From: Bacteroidota bacterium
GTDB lineage: Bacteria; Bacteroidota; Bacteroidia; NS11-12g; UBA955
DNA: 9,337 nt
Reading direction: 5' to 3'
Assembly: GCA_947450015.1 (NCBI GenBank)
Contig: CANFUB010000085.1
Location: 1 to 9,337, forward strand
In this document: in pieces, positions 7,249-9,337 of the stretch
Layout: each line of letters begins with the position of its first letter
Numbering within the stretch: the stretch's first letter is position 1
Made by a program: the position numbers and the translations under genes
Notes under the pieces: generated by a model
Told to the model about the DNA's origin: nothing
What the model saw: the letters and a program-made list of their open reading frames with translations, nothing else
Databases searched by the model: none

Positions 7249-7690
7249 GTAATAATTCTAAATATCTTTTGTTACTCTTAACATTCATATTGGCAAAAAA
7301 GTTCTCTTGCACTTTTATCATCGAAAATTGCAAAGGAAAAATGCCGTCTATTTTTTTTTCGTTATCAATGGCTTTCACAGCGCGTTCGAAGTAGCCATAA
7401 ATATCCTCACCTGCACATATTAAAAAATAATCGAACAAGGGTTTACTTTGGTAGATAACGCCTGCACTTCCTCTGTTTTGAACCAAGTACCACTTTAACT
7501 CAACATCCTCGAAGGCTTGAAAAAAATGTTGGTGCTCGCTCCTATTAGCTGTATCCTCACCAACCACCCAATCTTCATTCATGGTTAATTGCATATCAAA
7601 ATTGTTGTTCACTAACCACGCTACTTGGTAACCTGGCAAGTTGGCTTTTATGCCCGCAATTTTTAAATCGGTTGGAGACGCTTTATTCAC
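7241..7690 (-). CDS. IPExxxVDY family-like protein, function unknown
   Basis: Small soluble protein of 149 residues with no signal peptide or membrane segment. I assign it to the Bacteroidota IPExxxVDY family mainly from its place immediately upstream of pyk, its length, and similar features. These are an N-terminal strand and helix (IAGIKANLPGYQVAWLVNN, 11-29), a central aromatic strand (VELKWYLVQNR, 63-73) and the DYFLICAGED segment (87-96). The namesake motif has decayed: where IPExxxVDY is expected the protein reads YQSKPLFDY (80-88), keeping only the final Asp-Tyr. The start is GTG at 7688-7690; an in-frame TGA lies upstream with no ATG between, and the first internal ATG is residue 33. 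It heads the operon with pyk and the L,D-transpeptidase and overlaps pyk by 8 bases. No biochemical role is known to me; the constant link to pyk suggests a connection to that enzyme, which is inference. Confidence 0.72.
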   Translation of the reverse strand: MNKASPTDLKIAGIKANLPGYQVAWLVNNNFDMQLTMNEDWVVGEDTANRSEHQHFFQAFEDVELKWYLVQNRGSAGVIYQSKPLFDYFLICAGEDIYGYFERAVKAIDNEKKIDGIFPLQFSMIKVQENFFANMNVKSNKRYLELLHV

Positions 7691-7727
7691 GCTTTTGTAC
7701 TTCGGTTGATTTGGTAAAAACGAAGTT

Positions 7728-7760
7728 CAAATCTACAACAAGTTTTGACAACTTGTTCAA
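7728..7760 (-). promoter_or_regulatory. Promoter of the IPExxxVDY-like / pyk / L,D-transpeptidase operon
   Basis: On the minus strand a TTG (7758-7760) is followed after 22 bases by TAGATTTG (7728-7735). This is an exact match to the Bacteroidota -33 TTG / -7 TAnnTTTG pattern, within the 17-23 base spacing known for Flavobacterium. Transcription would start around 7722, leaving a leader of about 30 bases before the GTG at 7690. The leader holds a small inverted repeat, ACTTCG/CGAAGT (7699-7704 and 7721-7726). This is the best-supported promoter in the window. Confidence 0.6.
7737..7757. repeat. Perfect inverted repeat inside the promoter spacer
   Basis: Arms AACAAGTT (7737-7744) and AACTTGTT (7750-7757) are exact reverse complements around a 5-base centre, TTGAC. 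It could be an operator for a dimeric regulator of the pyk operon. Alternatively it is a weak hairpin ending transcription of the glycosyltransferase gene whose stop is at 7771. No T run follows on the minus strand. Confidence 0.65.
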
Positions 7761-7770
7761 TTTATCGTTA

Positions 7771-8847
7771 TTATAGCATTATCGTTCTATGTAAGGCTGC
7801 CAATACCTTCTCTACAGGCAAATCATTCATGCAGCTTACACCCGTCACACATTGTCCTCTGTAAAAACAAAGACATTCTTTATCAGGTGCAACAATTTCA
7901 CCATTACCAAACAAATCAAATTCATTTGAATTAAAGATGTTATTCATTAATACAATTTTCTTTTGCAAACCTAAAGTTAAGTGCATTCCCATGGTAACTT
8001 GGGTTACCACTAAATCGCATTGATCAATTAAATTAATGAATTGAGGCAATGGAAAAAATCCAAGGTATTTGGCGCCTGAAGCCGCTTGTATTTCTTTATT
8101 TCTCGGGTCTTCTTGTTCGCCTCCTAACAACAAAACTTCATAACCTTCGGCCAATAATTGTTTGGCCAATTCAGCAAAATAATGTTTCGGCCAAAGACGT
8201 GTGGTCCAACGGTCGCCACAACCCGTATTCAATCCAATGATTTTTTTTGTTCTGTCTATTTGTGGCCAAGTAAAACCTTTGTCAGCATGGTTATCTAACA
8301 AATAAGGCTCGCCATTGTATTCTAAATCGCACAACTGAAAAATTTCTTGGCAATAATTCATGGTGTTGGCCTTGCTCACATCATCAAACAAGCCAGTGTG
8401 AAATTTGTGATTGGCCAATTCGTTCATGGGTTGAGAAACATTATCCTTTAACACATAGCCGTATTTTTCTTTTGCTTTAACTGTTAAAAGTAAGGCCGAA
8501 GCCTCTTTTTCTTTGTCTAAATTAATGGCAATGTCAAATTCTGCGTGCTGCAAATACATGGCCGATGCATAATCAAACTTCAAAATTTCGTCAATTTGAC
8601 CCTTTGGTAAAATGGCTGGGGTCATGGTTAACCACGTAATTTTACAATTCGGATAAATGGTTTTGTATTTGGTAACTAAAGGTGTAGTGCGAATGACATC
8701 GCCAATGGCCCCTAATTTTATGATTAGAATTCTTTTGCTAATGGGCGTATAGGCTACACAATTATCGCAGTGATAACCGTGTTGTTTATGTGGATTACAA
8801 GGAACATCGCCCTTAAAATGCAAGCAGTCGGGTTTAAAAAAATTCAT
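7771..8847 (-). CDS. Glycosyltransferase family 9 protein (heptosyltransferase-like) with terminal cysteine clusters
   Basis: Predicted cytoplasmic glycosyltransferase of the GT-B fold, related to ADP-heptose:LPS heptosyltransferases; 358 residues from the ATG at 8845-8847. Motifs are RILIIKLGAIGDVIRTTPLV (39-58), the acceptor-side start; GLNTGCG (205-211) opening the C-terminal domain; LLGGEQED (240-247); and DLVVTQVTMGMHLTLGL (278-294). In the last, VTMGMH stands where DTGPMH is usual in heptosyltransferases. Four cysteines precede the fold (C8, C17, C27, C30, in PDCLHFKGDVPC and HCDNC) and four lie near the end (C325, C327, C333, C339). I chose residue M19 of the longest frame because the cysteine module starts there. 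An ATG at 8880 (11 residues longer) is possible, while the TTG at 8901 is unlikely. The gene stands alone on its transcript, divergent from the secreted protein. The donor sugar and acceptor are unknown; lipopolysaccharide core or another surface glycan is likely. Confidence 0.85.
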   Translation of the reverse strand: MNFFKPDCLHFKGDVPCNPHKQHGYHCDNCVAYTPISKRILIIKLGAIGDVIRTTPLVTKYKTIYPNCKITWLTMTPAILPKGQIDEILKFDYASAMYLQHAEFDIAINLDKEKEASALLLTVKAKEKYGYVLKDNVSQPMNELANHKFHTGLFDDVSKANTMNYCQEIFQLCDLEYNGEPYLLDNHADKGFTWPQIDRTKKIIGLNTGCGDRWTTRLWPKHYFAELAKQLLAEGYEVLLLGGEQEDPRNKEIQAASGAKYLGFFPLPQFINLIDQCDLVVTQVTMGMHLTLGLQKKIVLMNNIFNSNEFDLFGNGEIVAPDKECLCFYRGQCVTGVSCMNDLPVEKVLAALHRTIML

Positions 8848-8961
8848 GCTATCTTTATGCAAATTAATACGTTTTAGCATACAATAAAAAATATTGCACA
8901 ACTTTTGCAGTAATAAAATCGTCTTATATAGAGAAAACTAGTATTTTTTAATTTTTTTGTT

Positions 8962-8969
8962 TATTTTTG
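8962..8969 (+). promoter_or_regulatory. Putative -7 element for the secreted-protein gene
   Basis: TATTTTTG matches TAnnTTTG exactly and ends 11 bases before the ATG at 8981, so the leader would be only about 5 bases. No TTG lies at the expected -33 distance. The region from 8902 to 8980 is very AT-rich and also has to serve the divergent glycosyltransferase gene, for which I found no convincing minus-strand match. Confidence 0.4.
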
Positions 8970-8980
8970 ATAGTACACTA

Positions 8981-9337
8981 ATGAAACGCCTTTCCCTTAC
9001 TTTTCTGTTTTTGTTTTGCTTGTTGGCAGCAACAAAACTAAATGCTACGCATTTGGTCGGGGGATTCATTAGTTACGAATACATGTCCTCTTCATCTGGT
9101 GGCACCCGTTACATGGTAACAGTTACAGTGTACCGCGATTGCAAGCAAGGCAGTATTAATTTGGCAGATGATATTGACCTTTGTATTTACCGCAGAGATA
9201 ACAATGCCTATGTGCGAACCGAAAATTTTTCCATTTCAACCCGAGAATCAGTTAAACCCCCTGGCAGAACAGATTGTCCTGAGGTAGCAAATGCCTGTTT
9301 AGAAAGAGGTATTTACCGACATCCCGTTACCCTTCCA
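8981..9337 (+). CDS. Secreted protein with THLVGG-type N-terminus, 3' end beyond the window
   Basis: The first 119 residues of an exported protein, open to the window edge. Residues 1-22 are a strong signal peptide (MKRLSLTFLFLFCLLAATKLNA) with a likely cut before THLVGG. The mature start THLVGGFISYEYM, then RYMVTVTVYRDCKQG (about 42-56), is a recognisable Bacteroidota pattern (xTHxVGGxxxY...YxxTxxVYRDCxxG). It is found at the front of large surface or secreted proteins that often carry PKD repeats and a type IX secretion or gliding-associated C-terminal domain. Those downstream parts cannot be seen here, so the export route is inferred. Cysteines occur at residues 52, 68, 96 and 103. No enzymatic motif is visible. 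The ATG at 8981 is set by the signal peptide and lies close behind a putative -7 box. Confidence 0.85.
   Translation, partial: MKRLSLTFLFLFCLLAATKLNATHLVGGFISYEYMSSSSGGTRYMVTVTVYRDCKQGSINLADDIDLCIYRRDNNAYVRTENFSISTRESVKPPGRTDCPEVANACLERGIYRHPVTLP

Noticed and set aside
8049..8240. Plus-strand open frame of 63 codons inside the glycosyltransferase
   Set aside because: Antisense shadow; no supporting signal.
8848..8901. N-terminal extension of the glycosyltransferase to a TTG at 8901
   Set aside because: The 18 extra residues precede the conserved PDCLHFKGDVPC module, add no motif, and two ATG codons (8880, 8847) are available.
1..9337. Mobile element, CRISPR, toxin-antitoxin or defence island
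   Set aside because: No transposase, integrase, direct-repeat array, tRNA edge or defence-family motif seen; all genes look native in codon use and belong to housekeeping or envelope families.

Overview
This window looks like chromosomal DNA of a Bacteroidota species, probably a free-living or environmental one. It is AT-rich and densely packed. Promoter-like sites match the Bacteroidota TAnnTTTG (-7) / TTG (-33) pattern, and Shine-Dalgarno sequences are not evident. Several families are typical of this phylum: an IPExxxVDY-like protein directly upstream of pyruvate kinase, a polysaccharide deacetylase with a long N-terminal extension, a family 9 glycosyltransferase with an N-terminal cysteine cluster, and a secreted protein whose mature part begins THLVGG. 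There are nine genes, two of them cut by the window edges. I see no tRNA, rRNA, CRISPR array, transposase, phage gene or attachment site.

Layout. Positions 1-1558 (minus) hold most of a long-chain acyl-CoA synthetase. Positions 1678-3845 (minus) hold a two-gene unit, a NodB-fold polysaccharide deacetylase overlapping a FemAB-like GNAT acyltransferase. GDP-mannose 4,6-dehydratase (gmd, 3893-5029, plus) diverges from this unit across about 45 bases. Its stop codon lies 2 bases from that of the next, convergent gene. Positions 5032-7690 (minus) form a compact three-gene operon, transcribed in the order IPExxxVDY-like protein, pyruvate kinase, YafK-type L,D-transpeptidase. The first two genes overlap and the third follows after 9 bases. 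Upstream is a minus-strand family 9 glycosyltransferase (7771-8847). Diverging from it is the start of a large secreted protein that runs off the right edge.

How the genes fit together. The deacetylase, acyltransferase, gmd, glycosyltransferase and L,D-transpeptidase all point to the cell envelope: sugar-nucleotide supply, glycan assembly and modification, and peptidoglycan cross-linking. Pyruvate kinase and the acyl-CoA synthetase are central and lipid metabolism. No complete polysaccharide biosynthesis cluster (flippase, polymerase, GDP-fucose synthase) is present.

I did not find a clear undescribed defence or mobile system. The most interesting points are an inverted repeat that fills the -33/-7 spacer of the pyruvate kinase operon promoter, the overlapping deacetylase/FemAB-like pair with a reduced NodB metal site, the doubly cysteine-clustered glycosyltransferase, and the IPExxxVDY-like protein that has lost most of its namesake motif.
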